Assembly (NCBI RefSeq): GCF_049675895.1
Contig: NZ_CP183834.1
Span: 186,001 to 250,000 of the forward strand
Length of the DNA: 64,000 nucleotides
Reading direction: 5' to 3'
Source: Ampullimonas aquatilis
Lineage (GTDB): Bacteria; Pseudomonadota; Gammaproteobacteria; Burkholderiales; Burkholderiaceae_D
Both the position numbers and the translations under genes were made by a program. The stretch's first letter is position 1. Each line of letters begins with the position of its first letter. The notes under the pieces were generated by a model that was given only the letters and a program-made list of their open reading frames with translations, did no database searches and was not told where the DNA came from. This document shows, piece by piece, positions 27,464 to 36,347 of the stretch.

Positions 27464-29824
27464 ATGAAAATAAGAGCCATATATCTTGCCGTGATACTGG
27501 CGTTTACATCGGCGGCTGTTGTCGAAGCATTTGCCGATGATGCCAAACCTGCTGCAGTAGATGCTAATACTGCTCAGTTACCGGCGGTCAAAGCCTGGTC
27601 ACCTTATCAAGTGATCAAAGCGCCAACTGAACCGTCTGTTAAGCAGAAGAAATGGGTGCGTACGCCTGTTGATGCATTTATTCTTGAAAAATTGGAAGCT
27701 AAGGGTGTTGCGCCTTCCCCTGAAGCCGATCGGGCGACCTTTATTCGTCGCGCAACTTTAGATGCCTGGGGTCTATTGCCAACGCCAGAGGAAGTAAAAG
27801 TATTTGAAAGCGATCGCTCTCCTAACGCTTATGAGAAGTTGGTAGATCGCCTGCTTTCCTCTCATCATTTCGGTGAGCGGCAGGCGCGCCGTTGGCTTGA
27901 TCTGGCGCGTTATGCGGACAGCTCCGGGTTTCAAAATGATCAGACTCGGCCTAACAATTGGCGCTATCGTGATTATGTGATTAATGCATTTAATCAGGAC
28001 AAGCCATACAACCGTTTTATTCAAGAGCAAGTGGCAGGTGATGAATTATTTCCAGATAGTCAGGAAGCTAAAATTGCAACGGGGTTTTTAGCGGGTTATC
28101 CTGATAATGCTAACTCACGTGATTTGGTTCAACGTAAATATCAAATTGCAACCGATATGACGGACCAGGTTGGTGAGGTATTCTTGGCTTCCACGGTTGG
28201 CTGTGCGCGTTGCCATAATCATAAGTCGGATAAAGTCAGCCAGAAAGAATATTTCCAGCTTCAGGCTTTTTTTGCAAATACCAGTTTTGATGAGTCTGTG
28301 CCTTTGACTAAAGGTACTGAGACCGAGTTTGATGCAGAATATCAAAAGGCTCAGTCAGCTTATAACCAGGCAACCAAAGATATTCGTGATAAGCAAAAAG
28401 CAATTCTTGATAGTGTTCGAGAAGTGGGACGCAAGTATCACAATGAGCGTTATTTGACTGATAGCCGTGACGCTATTTTCAAACCAGAGTCTGAATGGAA
28501 TGCGCTAGATCGTTGGGTTAATTTCCGTTTAAAAACTGTTGCATCCGATCAGGACATTGTTGCTTATTTGCGCGAAACTGGCCAAGAAAAAGATCGCAAG
28601 GATTATGATCCAGCCAATGCGGAAAAGTTAAAGGCATATCAGCAATTGGCTGAACAACTGAAAAAGTTTGACAATATCAAACCCGTTAGAGGTTCAAAAT
28701 GGTTGACTGCAGCGACTGAGTTAGGTCATACAGAATCCCCACCTACATTTGTTCGCTTTACCGGTATTCATGAGCGCCCAACTGAAGAAGTCCAGCCTGC
28801 AATTCCCGCATTGTGGACTGGTAAAAATCAACCACAAATTACACCGACAACAACTTCTTCAGGTCGTCGCTCAGCACTGGCTAACTGGCTCGCCGATGCC
28901 AATAATCCCTTGACCGCTCGCGTTTACGCGAATCGTGTTTGGGCACAATATTTTGATAAAGGCATCATTCCTACGATTGCTGATTTTGGGCGGGCAGGTC
29001 AAAAACCAACCAATCCAGAATTGTTGGATTATCTTGCTACTGACTTTGTCAACAAGGGTTGGAGTATTAAACAACTGCATCGTCAAATTCTGCTGTCCAG
29101 CGTTTATCGTCAATCTTCAAATCAACGTGATGATGTTGCCAAACTCGATCCAGAAAACAAGCTGTTGGCTGTTTATCCACGTAAACGTCTTGAGGCCGAA
29201 GAAATTCGCGATTCATTACTTTATGCTTCCGGATTGTTGGTTGACAAAATAGGTGGTCCAGCGGTCTATCCGCCAATCATCAAAGTCAGCAATGATATTG
29301 GCAAGTCGCAAGACTTTAACGGGAATCGGGCATGGGCTGTGTCAGAGGACAAAAATGACTGGTACCGTCGCAGTATTTATATTTTCAATCGACGTAGTTT
29401 TCCATATCCAGTGACGCAAAACTTTGATCCAGCTGATCCAAGCAAACCTCATCACAAACGCGATGTCACCACTACACCATTACAAGCTTTAACACTCTTT
29501 AATAGTGATGTTGTATTTGAATGGTCTCAAGCTTTGGCTGGTCGAGTAATTAATGAGGCGGGCCCAGATGAGTCCGCACAACTGAGTAAACTCTATCAAA
29601 TATTGTTTGCACGTGAGCCTAATAAGACTGAACGGGCTGCATTGAAAGAGTTTTTGGCTAATGAGCAAATCATCATTAAACAAAAAGCTGCTACAGGCAA
29701 GTTTGAGGTGGCAGTTCCTGAGGGATTGAAGGATACCAAAAATTTTGATCCGGTTAAGTCAGCTGCATTTGTTGATTTGGTTCATACCGTGGCCAACTCT
29801 AACGATTTTGCCTACCGTTTTTAA
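27464..29824 (+). CDS. DUF1549/DUF1553 protein with one heme c motif, exported
   Basis: 786 residues from ATG 27464 (GGAGTG site upstream); the open frame extends 27 codons further but without a good start signal. The signal peptide ends at EAFADD. DUF1549 spans about residues 65-290 (RTPVDAFILEKLEAKGVAPSP; RRWLDLARYADSSGFQND) and contains CARCH at 247-251, a heme c site. A variable, lysine-rich middle follows. DUF1553 runs from about 465 (RRSALANWLADANNPLTARVYANRVW) to 755. The N-terminal planctomycete cytochrome module often found in this family is absent. The family is abundant in Planctomycetes, where its function is unknown. It is paired with DUF1501, as is usual. Confidence 0.88.
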   Translation: MKIRAIYLAVILAFTSAAVVEAFADDAKPAAVDANTAQLPAVKAWSPYQVIKAPTEPSVKQKKWVRTPVDAFILEKLEAKGVAPSPEADRATFIRRATLDAWGLLPTPEEVKVFESDRSPNAYEKLVDRLLSSHHFGERQARRWLDLARYADSSGFQNDQTRPNNWRYRDYVINAFNQDKPYNRFIQEQVAGDELFPDSQEAKIATGFLAGYPDNANSRDLVQRKYQIATDMTDQVGEVFLASTVGCARCHNHKSDKVSQKEYFQLQAFFANTSFDESVPLTKGTETEFDAEYQKAQSAYNQATKDIRDKQKAILDSVREVGRKYHNERYLTDSRDAIFKPESEWNALDRWVNFRLKTVASDQDIVAYLRETGQEKDRKDYDPANAEKLKAYQQLAEQLKKFDNIKPVRGSKWLTAATELGHTESPPTFVRFTGIHERPTEEVQPAIPALWTGKNQPQITPTTTSSGRRSALANWLADANNPLTARVYANRVWAQYFDKGIIPTIADFGRAGQKPTNPELLDYLATDFVNKGWSIKQLHRQILLSSVYRQSSNQRDDVAKLDPENKLLAVYPRKRLEAEEIRDSLLYASGLLVDKIGGPAVYPPIIKVSNDIGKSQDFNGNRAWAVSEDKNDWYRRSIYIFNRRSFPYPVTQNFDPADPSKPHHKRDVTTTPLQALTLFNSDVVFEWSQALAGRVINEAGPDESAQLSKLYQILFAREPNKTERAALKEFLANEQIIIKQKAATGKFEVAVPEGLKDTKNFDPVKSAAFVDLVHTVANSNDFAYRF

Positions 29825-29862
29825 TCTAATGACCTATTCATTTACGAAATAAGGATACGACT

Positions 29863-31311
29863 ATGAGTATTGATTCACGCCGTGATTTTCTGCGTAACGC
29901 ATGCATGGGTATTGGCGGCGCGGCATTGGGTGGCCTTGTACCTGGAATAGGTGGCCTTTCAGCAGCAACTGCTGCAGAACTCATTGACCCACTTGCGCCA
30001 AAAGCACCTCATTTTCCTGCAAAAATTAAATCCGTTATTTGGTTGCATCAAAATGGCGCACCAAGTACTTTAGATCTTTATGACTACAAACCGGATTTGG
30101 TTAAATTGGCTGGTCAGGAAGTGCCATCATCATTTTTGAAAGGCATCAAGACTAGTACGCAAGGTGGTGTTGGAAAATTATTTGCATCAAATCGTACATG
30201 GAAGCAATACGGTGAAAGTGGTGCCTGGTTTTCAGATTTATTACCCAACTTGGCGCAACATGCCGATAAAATGACTTTTATCAAATCGAGCACAACAGTT
30301 GGCGCCACGCATGATATCTCGATTCTGAAACTCAATACGGGTGATCTTAATCCCGGTCGTCCATCGCTGGGTGCTTGGGTAACCTACGCACTGGGTTCAG
30401 CCAATAAGGATTTGCCACCCTATGTGGTAATGTATAACGGTGACCGTGAACCGCAAGCTGGTTCGGTAAACTGGAGTGCCGGCTTCTTACCTGCTGTGTA
30501 TCAAGGAACCGCATTCCGCCCGGGTGCCTCTCCAATTCTCTATCTCGATCGTCCTGATGTTCGAACTGCTCAGCAGCAGCGTACTTCACTTGATTTGCTA
30601 AAGCGTTTGAATTCCATTGGTGCGGAGCGTTATTCGGCTGATACAGAATTGCGAGCCAGGATACAGTCATACGAACTCGCGGATCGCATGCAAGCTGCAG
30701 CGCCTGCGGCTGTAGACATCAGTAAAGAGAGTGATATAACAAAAGAAATGTATGGACTAAACGATAAGACTAGTCAGAGCTACGGTGAGGTCTTACTGCG
30801 CGCACGTCGACTCGTTGAAAATGGCGTACGATTTATCCAGGTTGTATCAGGCTTTCCTGAGGGAGCTGATATTGATAGACAAAGCTGGGATGCACATAAT
30901 GATTTGGAGAAGAATCATGGCCTGATGGCCCAAATGGTTGACAAGCCAATTGCTGGTTTGTTGGCAGACTTGAAATCACGAGGTTTGCTTGATTCAACAC
31001 TGGTAGTTTGGACATCTGAATTTGGTCGCACTTCATACGGTCAAAGTGGAAATGGTCGCGATCATAACCCTTGGGGCTATACCCAGTGGCTTGCTGGCGG
31101 TGGATTGAAAGCAGGGTTCACTTATGGACAGACTGATGAAATTGGTCTTCAGGTCGCTGATAAGGATACAGCAGTAGACACTTACGATCTGCAAGCAACG
31201 GTTCTTCAATTATTGGGTTTGGATCATTTAAAAACAACCTTCCTCAATAATGGTCGCTCTGAGCGTCCAACCGTTGTATACGGAAAAGTAATCAAGGATA
31301 TCCTTATTTAA
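29863..31311 (+). CDS. DUF1501 protein, Tat-exported
   Basis: 482 residues. SRRDFLRNACMGIGGAALGG at the N-terminus is a clear twin-arginine signal. The mature domain has the DUF1501 features: VIWLHQNGAPSTLDLYDYKP near residue 52, DWDAHNDLEKNH-like SWDAHNDLEKNHG near 344, and VVWTSEFGRTSYGQSGNGRDHNPWG near 384, a region that resembles the metal sites of alkaline-phosphatase and sulfatase enzymes. It is the constant partner of DUF1549/DUF1553 proteins and starts 39 bases after it. A sulfatase-fold hydrolase is a reasonable inference, but no activity is established that I know of. Confidence 0.88.
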   Translation: MSIDSRRDFLRNACMGIGGAALGGLVPGIGGLSAATAAELIDPLAPKAPHFPAKIKSVIWLHQNGAPSTLDLYDYKPDLVKLAGQEVPSSFLKGIKTSTQGGVGKLFASNRTWKQYGESGAWFSDLLPNLAQHADKMTFIKSSTTVGATHDISILKLNTGDLNPGRPSLGAWVTYALGSANKDLPPYVVMYNGDREPQAGSVNWSAGFLPAVYQGTAFRPGASPILYLDRPDVRTAQQQRTSLDLLKRLNSIGAERYSADTELRARIQSYELADRMQAAAPAAVDISKESDITKEMYGLNDKTSQSYGEVLLRARRLVENGVRFIQVVSGFPEGADIDRQSWDAHNDLEKNHGLMAQMVDKPIAGLLADLKSRGLLDSTLVVWTSEFGRTSYGQSGNGRDHNPWGYTQWLAGGGLKAGFTYGQTDEIGLQVADKDTAVDTYDLQATVLQLLGLDHLKTTFLNNGRSERPTVVYGKVIKDILI

Positions 31312-31326
31312 GGCAGCCTAAATAGG

Positions 31327-31364
31327 AATGTTGCAGGAATAACTTAACAAGTGCCTGCAACATT
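31327..31364 (+). terminator. Rho-independent terminator after the DUF1501 gene
   Basis: Perfect 11-base arms AATGTTGCAGG and CCTGCAACATT with a 16-base loop, followed by a run of T. The next gene starts only 29 bases later, so it is either read through at low level or has a promoter overlapping the hairpin. Confidence 0.85.
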
Positions 31365-31392
31365 TTTTTATTGTTTTGCAGCCACGGTTTAT

Positions 31393-31773
31393 ATGCGCAA
31401 GAGATTTATTATTATCGGTTTTTTGGTTTTTTTGGTTGGTAATGTATGGTCAGCTGAAACCGATTTGGATACAGACTTAATGCAGGCGATTGAGGATGAA
31501 AATAAAAGTCTTGGATCAAATTTGGCATTAAAAGATGGTAAGTCTTCAACAGCGAATGTTAAAGAACTTGAAAGTATGTTCATCAAGGTTGAAGCTTATT
31601 TTGTTGCTAAGGGGGATGCACAAGATGCGGTTTCTCTCTCCAAGAAAAGTATGGAATTAACGGCAGAAATTGCAAAAGCAATCACTGCTAAAGACTTTGA
31701 TTCGGCAATTAATTCCGCAACGACACTATCAAGAACCTGCAAGACATGTCATAACTTCTATAAAAAATCCTAA
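31393..31773 (+). CDS. Small monoheme cytochrome c-like protein
   Basis: 126 residues from ATG 31393; the longer open frame would begin within the terminator stem. The signal peptide is MRKRFIIIGFLVFLVGNVWSA. The mature part is helical and ends CKTCHNFYKKS, a C-terminal CxxCH as in cytochromes c' and c-556, and is thus a distant relative of the cytochrome at 24237. No Shine-Dalgarno is visible, so translation may be weak. A peroxiredoxin gene follows after 11 bases, suggesting joint use in peroxide or redox control. Confidence 0.75.
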   Translation: MRKRFIIIGFLVFLVGNVWSAETDLDTDLMQAIEDENKSLGSNLALKDGKSSTANVKELESMFIKVEAYFVAKGDAQDAVSLSKKSMELTAEIAKAITAKDFDSAINSATTLSRTCKTCHNFYKKS

Positions 31774-31784
31774 GAAAGACTAGT

Positions 31785-32360
31785 ATGAAATATATTTGTA
31801 GCACTATTTTTATGCTGACTACCTTTGTGAATGCTTCGTTCGGAGCTTTAAACGAGGGTGATATTGCACCCGACTTTAAAACAGAAGCCTCCGTAGCAGG
31901 TAAGGCGTTTTCCTATTCTCTTAAAGAATCCATAAAAAAAGGTCCAGTGGTTGTCTATTTTTATCCGGCAGTTTATACCGGTGGATGTAATATTCAAGCC
32001 CACACTTTTGCCATTAATTATGAAAAGTTTGCCGCAGCAGGTGCTACGGTTGTTGGTGTCTCATTAGATAATATTGCCAGGTTAAATGAGTTTTCTGCGG
32101 ATCCAGAGTATTGTGCAGGTAAGGTGGCGGTAGCATCAGATGTAGATGGAAAAATAGCTAAATCTTATGATTTGAAAATCAGAGATGTGGTGCCAGGTAA
32201 AAAAGATACGCGCGGAGCAGATCTTAATCATGGATTTGCCGAACGGACAACATTTGTTGTTAACAAAGACGGGAGAATAGCCGCTACTGTGGGAGGTGTT
32301 GCGCCAGATGTTAATGTGGAAAAGGCGCTTGAAGTGGTACAACAGTTATCTAGTAAATAA
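31785..32360 (+). CDS. Exported peroxiredoxin (AhpC/TSA, BCP-like)
   Basis: 191 residues with a signal peptide (MKYICSTIFMLTTFVNASFG), so periplasmic, unlike cytoplasmic Bcp. The peroxidatic site is PAVYTGGC with Cys68, and Thr65 three residues before it as required. VVGVSLDN and ERTTFVVNKDGRIA are typical of the fold. A second cysteine, Cys105 in EYCAGK, could resolve the sulfenic acid. It reduces peroxides using thiols, perhaps from the TlpA-like protein encoded on the opposite strand nearby. Confidence 0.85.
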   Translation: MKYICSTIFMLTTFVNASFGALNEGDIAPDFKTEASVAGKAFSYSLKESIKKGPVVVYFYPAVYTGGCNIQAHTFAINYEKFAAAGATVVGVSLDNIARLNEFSADPEYCAGKVAVASDVDGKIAKSYDLKIRDVVPGKKDTRGADLNHGFAERTTFVVNKDGRIAATVGGVAPDVNVEKALEVVQQLSSK

Positions 32361-32365
32361 CATAA

Positions 32366-32404
32366 TTACGATTAATGAGCACAAAGGTGGCTCATTAATT
32401 GTAA
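32366..32404. terminator. Hairpin between convergent peroxiredoxin and cytochrome genes
   Basis: Fifteen-base arms with a single G-T pair (core ATTAATGAGC and GCTCATTAAT) and a 9-base loop. It starts 6 bases after the peroxiredoxin stop. There is no long T-run, but the stem is strong. Confidence 0.65.
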
Positions 32405-32438
32405 TGGGTAAATTGTGGCTCGCAGTGCAAATTCAGTA

Positions 32439-33098
32439 TTACATCGTAGAAATGAAATGCGATAAGGCTTCAATTTCTTCTTCAGTCAATGCTTGACTAA
32501 CTTTGTTCATTATGCGATCTGGACTGTTTGATCTGGTACCTAAACGCCAGTTCAGTAATTGTTCTCTTAAATAATACATTTGTTGCCCTCCAATCATTGG
32601 GTAGACCTGTTCCGATGAACGGATTCCTTGACCATTATTTCCGTGACAAAGGCTGCAAGCAATAATATTCCGAGTCTTATCTCCATTGAAATAGAGATCT
32701 TTTGCAACTTTATTTTCAAGAGTATTTTTTTCTTTATTTTTCTGTTTACTTGAAAAATAAATGGCTACATCAATCATATCCTGATCATCAATTACTGCAG
32801 CAATATTATTCATGAATGGCGCTCTGCGTTCACCAGTCCTAAAATTCTGAATTTGTTTGATGATATATTCCGGGTATTGACCGGCAAGATTTGGATATCC
32901 AGAAGAAGTGCCAATACCTTTCTCTCCATGGCATTCAAAACAATTATGCGCAAGCGATTTTTCTTTTCCTTTTTCGATGCTGCCGTTGTATTTACTTGGT
33001 ATGGGAAATTCTGTGTTCTTATCTGCGGCTAAAGTAGGAGATATTGAGAAAATAATAAAAAGATAAATAATGGTATTGATATATTTTTGAATAAACAA
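32439..33098 (-). CDS. Diheme cytochrome c4-like protein
   Basis: 219 residues if translation starts at TTG 33098, which has AGGA 6 bases upstream; a TTG at 33113 is the alternative. The signal peptide ends at TLAAD. Two homologous cytochrome domains carry CFECH and CSLCH heme sites. ASGYPNLAGQYPEYIIKQIQNF-like and YPMIGGQQMYYLREQLLNW segments after each heme are typical of cytochrome c4. It probably carries electrons to a terminal oxidase. It lies 21 bases after the TlpA-like gene, and both depend on the nearby Ccm system. Confidence 0.85.
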   Translation of the reverse strand: MFIQKYINTIIYLFIIFSISPTLAADKNTEFPIPSKYNGSIEKGKEKSLAHNCFECHGEKGIGTSSGYPNLAGQYPEYIIKQIQNFRTGERRAPFMNNIAAVIDDQDMIDVAIYFSSKQKNKEKNTLENKVAKDLYFNGDKTRNIIACSLCHGNNGQGIRSSEQVYPMIGGQQMYYLREQLLNWRLGTRSNSPDRIMNKVSQALTEEEIEALSHFISTM

Positions 33099-33119
33099 TT
33101 CATTTCCTGCCAAATCATA

Positions 33120-33665
33120 TTAAAAGCGTTTTTTATCCAAGACTAGCAAGTCTTTTCGGATGTCATCCATATTTAGGCGGCCAAGGTAAGTTTTTTTAAT
33201 GACACCTTTCCGGTCAATCAGTAGGGTATACGGTAGTACACCAGATTGATTTCCTAATTCACTGAGCAGACCTTGCTCAGAAATATCTGTCATATAAATT
33301 GGATAGTGAATATCGTATTTTTTTGCAAATTCGATAATTTTGTCTTGATTGTCAATGGCAATGCCGATGATTTGAATCGTCTGTGCAGACAGCTCATTTT
33401 GTAGTGCAGATAATTCAGGCATTTCCTTGATGCATGCTGAACACCAAGTTGCCCAAAAGTTGACCAACAGCGTTTTTCCCTTGAAAGATTCAAGCTTGAA
33501 TGTTTGTCTATTGGTATTCAGCATGTTCCTGGAAAAAAAATTAGTAGTACTAATTTCATTGGGAATGACTGCATATTTCGACTTCGCAACGCAGAGTCCG
33601 GATGTCATAACAACAATCGAAAATAAAGTCACTGCAATTGATTTTAAGAATCTTGATCGATACAT
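33120..33665 (-). CDS. TlpA-like thioredoxin-family protein, membrane-anchored or periplasmic
   Basis: 181 residues. The N-terminal hydrophobic segment (SIAVTLFSIVVMTSGLCVA) is a signal or anchor. The thioredoxin fold has the redox motif WCSAC in NFWATWCSACIKEMPEL, the cis-proline region GVLPYTLLIDRKG, and the insertion typical of the TlpA/ResA/CcmG group. It reduces disulfides in the periplasm, for instance in apocytochromes or the peroxiredoxin. It is distinct from the CcmG encoded within the ccm operon. It is the first gene of a two-gene minus-strand operon with the cytochrome c4-like gene. Confidence 0.85.
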   Translation of the reverse strand: MYRSRFLKSIAVTLFSIVVMTSGLCVAKSKYAVIPNEISTTNFFSRNMLNTNRQTFKLESFKGKTLLVNFWATWCSACIKEMPELSALQNELSAQTIQIIGIAIDNQDKIIEFAKKYDIHYPIYMTDISEQGLLSELGNQSGVLPYTLLIDRKGVIKKTYLGRLNMDDIRKDLLVLDKKRF

Positions 33666-33976
33666 GATTTAAGTTTTTAGCAGTTTTAAATTTATTCAGA
33701 TTAGTTTGTTTTTGTACAAATTTATAGAAAATGATGGCAGCGCAGATATTGATGGAAAATGAATATCAACTTACTTAAGTTTCGTTAAGTATAAAAATGA
33801 AACATCTTTGAGTTTATCGATTTTCCCGATTATTTGGAAAGAATGTCTTTTAATATGTAAATCGGAAATACGCTTATTACTAAGATTGTTGGCAAAATTA
33901 TTAAATTGCATAAGCATAAGTATTTTCATTCGATTACTTGTTAAGTGGATGTTGCTATATTAGCCATGAATAGCGA

Positions 33977-34006
33977 TTATCTTCAAATTTATTGGATTTA
34001 AGATAA
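33977..34006. promoter_or_regulatory. Inverted repeat before ccmA
   Basis: TTATCTT and AAGATAA arms are 16 bases apart, ending 34 bases before the ccmA start. It may be an operator or hairpin. The 375-base region 33666-34040 between divergent genes is very AT-rich; I find no convincing -24/-12 site in it. Confidence 0.3.
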
Positions 34007-34040
34007 ATTATTGATTTATTAATTTTAATGTGATTAAAGC

Positions 34041-34676
34041 GTGTTATTGGAAGCCATTCAGTTAGCCTGTTCTTATAGTGATATACCTCTATTTGAAAAT
34101 ATTAATTTAAAAATCGGACCGGGTGAGGCACTGCGTGTTTGTGGCGAAAATGGAAGTGGTAAAACTAGTTTGCTAAGAATACTTTGTGGTTTAACGAAGC
34201 CAATTGAAGGGATAGTTAAATGGAATGGTCAGGATATTAGAGATGCTAATTATGAGTTCAATCAAGGCTTGATATATATAGGTCATGCGAATGCCCTCAA
34301 AGGGGATCTAACTGCTTGCGAAAATATTTTATTTGGTTCGGCACTTACTGGTGACGTGGTTTCCATAAAAGAGGCTTATCGCGTGTTACATCTTGTGGGG
34401 CTGAGTACTGTGGCAGATTACCCCATAAAAATCTTGTCTCAAGGTCAATGCAAGAGGGTTGCGCAAGCAAAGTTGCGTCTACCTGAAATGCGATCACTCT
34501 GGATTCTGGATGAACCATTTACTGCATTGGATAAACGTGCAGTCACCGATTTAATTGATGTTATGAATAACCATCTAAAAAATGGTGGCATGTTGATCTA
34601 CACAACACATCAAGAGATTGAGTTAATCGCGCAACATTCGCTTGTACTCAATATAGATAGTGCGTCTATATGCTAA
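34041..34676 (+). CDS. ccmA: Heme exporter ATP-binding protein CcmA
   Basis: 211 residues from GTG 34041. Walker A is GENGSGKTS, the signature region is LSQGQCKRVAQAKL, and Walker B is LWILDEPFTALD. The short single-domain ABC ATPase of the cytochrome c maturation system I releases holo-CcmE from the CcmCDE complex by ATP hydrolysis. It is the first gene of ccmABCDEFGHI, and overlaps ccmB by 7 bases. Confidence 0.93.
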   Translation: MLLEAIQLACSYSDIPLFENINLKIGPGEALRVCGENGSGKTSLLRILCGLTKPIEGIVKWNGQDIRDANYEFNQGLIYIGHANALKGDLTACENILFGSALTGDVVSIKEAYRVLHLVGLSTVADYPIKILSQGQCKRVAQAKLRLPEMRSLWILDEPFTALDKRAVTDLIDVMNNHLKNGGMLIYTTHQEIELIAQHSLVLNIDSASIC

Positions 34677-35338
34677 AAACCTTGCGGGTCGTAATTTGGC
34701 GAGATTTATTATTAATATTTCGATGTCGCTCAGATGCTTTAAATAGTTTGTTTTTTTTTGTTATTGCAGTGGCTCTCTTTCCACTTGGTATCGGACCTGA
34801 ATTTGCATTGTTGCGCACCATAGCACCAAGCGTTATCTGGGTGGCGGCATTGTTTGCATCCATGTTGGCTTTAAACCGTCTATTTGTGTTCGACCATGCC
34901 GATGGAACACTGGAGCAAAGTGTTTTGTCATCCGAGTCGTTGTCTTTGATTGTGTTTGGGAAAATCATCGCTCATTGGTTGGCATCAGGTTTGCCCCTGC
35001 TAATAGTGACACCACTCTTGGCGGCAGAGTTTGATCTTGATGTCGACTGTATTGCCGTGCTGATGATTAGTCTGTTACTTGGGACACCAGTCCTTAGTTT
35101 AATTGGATCCATTGGTGCGGCATTGACTTTGGGTACTCGTAATAGCAATGTATTGGTGTCATTACTGGTCTTGCCACTCTATATTCCAACCCTGATTTTT
35201 GGAGCAGGGGCTGTTGGTGCACAGGCGTCGGGACTAGCTATCAATGGACATCTGATGTTGCTTGGCGGTATGTTATGCATGGCGTTGTCATTGGCGCCAT
35301 GGGTAACTGCTGCCGCATTAAGAATAGCAGTGGAATAA
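34670..35338 (+). CDS. ccmB: Heme exporter membrane protein CcmB
   Basis: 222 residues with six membrane helices and the family's opening (WRDLLLIFRCRSDALNSLFFFVIAVALFPLGIGPE). FDHADGTLEQ near residue 82 and the LLVLPLYIPTLIFGAGAV segment near 162 are characteristic. It forms the ABC channel-like part with CcmA in cytochrome c maturation. It is followed after 30 bases by ccmC. Confidence 0.93.
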   Translation: MLKTLRVVIWRDLLLIFRCRSDALNSLFFFVIAVALFPLGIGPEFALLRTIAPSVIWVAALFASMLALNRLFVFDHADGTLEQSVLSSESLSLIVFGKIIAHWLASGLPLLIVTPLLAAEFDLDVDCIAVLMISLLLGTPVLSLIGSIGAALTLGTRNSNVLVSLLVLPLYIPTLIFGAGAVGAQASGLAINGHLMLLGGMLCMALSLAPWVTAAALRIAVE

Positions 35339-35368
35339 ACCGATTGTGAAAGTTATTGAAGATTATTC

Positions 35369-36157
35369 ATGCAATTAAATATCAGAAATTACCCATATAA
35401 AAATGAAAAATTGAAGCAGCGTATTCGCTGGTTCAAATATGCGGCTCCATCGGTTTTTTTTTCTTTATCCGGTAGATTGATTCCAATACTTTATGTGGTT
35501 AGCTTTTTTCTTTGTACGGCAGGTTTATATATTGGATTTTTTATTGCGCCAACCGACCACCAACAGGGAGAGGCCTACCGCATCATATTTTTTCATGTGC
35601 CCGCAGCATGGATGTCGATGGTGATTTATCTGGCTATGGCTTTCTGGGCGGGTATTGGATTAGTGACTAATGTTCGTCTTGCCGCGATGTTGGCAACGGC
35701 ATCGGCACCGACAGGGGCGATGTTTACGATATTGGCATTATGGACTGGAGCACTGTGGGGAAAACCGACCTGGGGAACTTGGTGGGTTTGGGATGCCCGA
35801 TTGACGTCGGAATTGATTTTGTTATTTCTCTATCTTGGTTTTATTGCCTTGCAGTCGGGAGTGGACGATCCGCGTCGTGCCGATAGAGCTGGTGCAATAC
35901 TGGCGCTGGTTGGTGTCGTCAATGTACCAATTATCTATTTCTCAGTGAAGTGGTGGAGTACTTTACATCAAGGTGCTTCTGTTAGTGTGAGCAATGGCTC
36001 CAGCATGGCAAGCACGATGCTTTATGGCATGTTGATTACTACCTTTGGATTCTGGTCATACAGCATTGCGATTATTTTTAAGCGTGTACGTTGTATCGTG
36101 CTTGAGCGTGAACGACATACTGATTGGGTAAAAGAAATGGTGCTGTTGGAGACTTAG
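35369..36157 (+). CDS. ccmC: Heme-handling protein CcmC
   Basis: 262 residues, six helices. The tryptophan-rich WWD motif GTWWVWDARLTSE presents heme to CcmE, and flanking periplasmic histidines (FFHVPAAWMS, TLHQGAS) ligate the heme iron. An N-terminal extension of about 20 residues precedes the usual start (FKYAAPSVFFSLSGRLIP). ccmD starts 1 base after its stop. Confidence 0.94.
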   Translation: MQLNIRNYPYKNEKLKQRIRWFKYAAPSVFFSLSGRLIPILYVVSFFLCTAGLYIGFFIAPTDHQQGEAYRIIFFHVPAAWMSMVIYLAMAFWAGIGLVTNVRLAAMLATASAPTGAMFTILALWTGALWGKPTWGTWWVWDARLTSELILLFLYLGFIALQSGVDDPRRADRAGAILALVGVVNVPIIYFSVKWWSTLHQGASVSVSNGSSMASTMLYGMLITTFGFWSYSIAIIFKRVRCIVLERERHTDWVKEMVLLET

Positions 36158-36158
36158 C

Positions 36159-36347
36159 ATGATATGGCAAAGTTGGCGTGATTTTTTAGCCATGGGAGGC
36201 TATGGTTTATACGTTTGGGGGTCAGCGCTAGGTGCTTTTCTATTGATGATTGGTGAAGTCATCGGTGTGACTTTTCGGCGACGTTCACTGTTGCGCAAGC
36301 TGCATCAACAGATAAAAGCCAGACAGATAGCCGAAAGAAAACCATGA
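36159..36347 (+). CDS. ccmD: Heme exporter small subunit CcmD
   Basis: 62 residues with one membrane helix (GGYGLYVWGSALGAFLLMIGEVIGV) and a basic C-terminal tail. CcmD bridges CcmC and CcmE so that holo-CcmE can be released. The tyrosine-containing FLAMGGYGLYVWGS opening is typical. Its stop overlaps the ccmE start (4 bases). Confidence 0.9.
   Translation: MIWQSWRDFLAMGGYGLYVWGSALGAFLLMIGEVIGVTFRRRSLLRKLHQQIKARQIAERKP

Noticed and set aside
31351..31392. Longer N-terminus for the small cytochrome c
   Set aside because: It would start within the right arm of a strong terminator and would destroy the clear signal peptide at the N-terminus.
33889..33909. TTGGCAAAATT...ATTGC before ccmA as a sigma-54 site
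   Set aside because: The spacing between GG and GC is 15 bases, so it is not a -24/-12 promoter.
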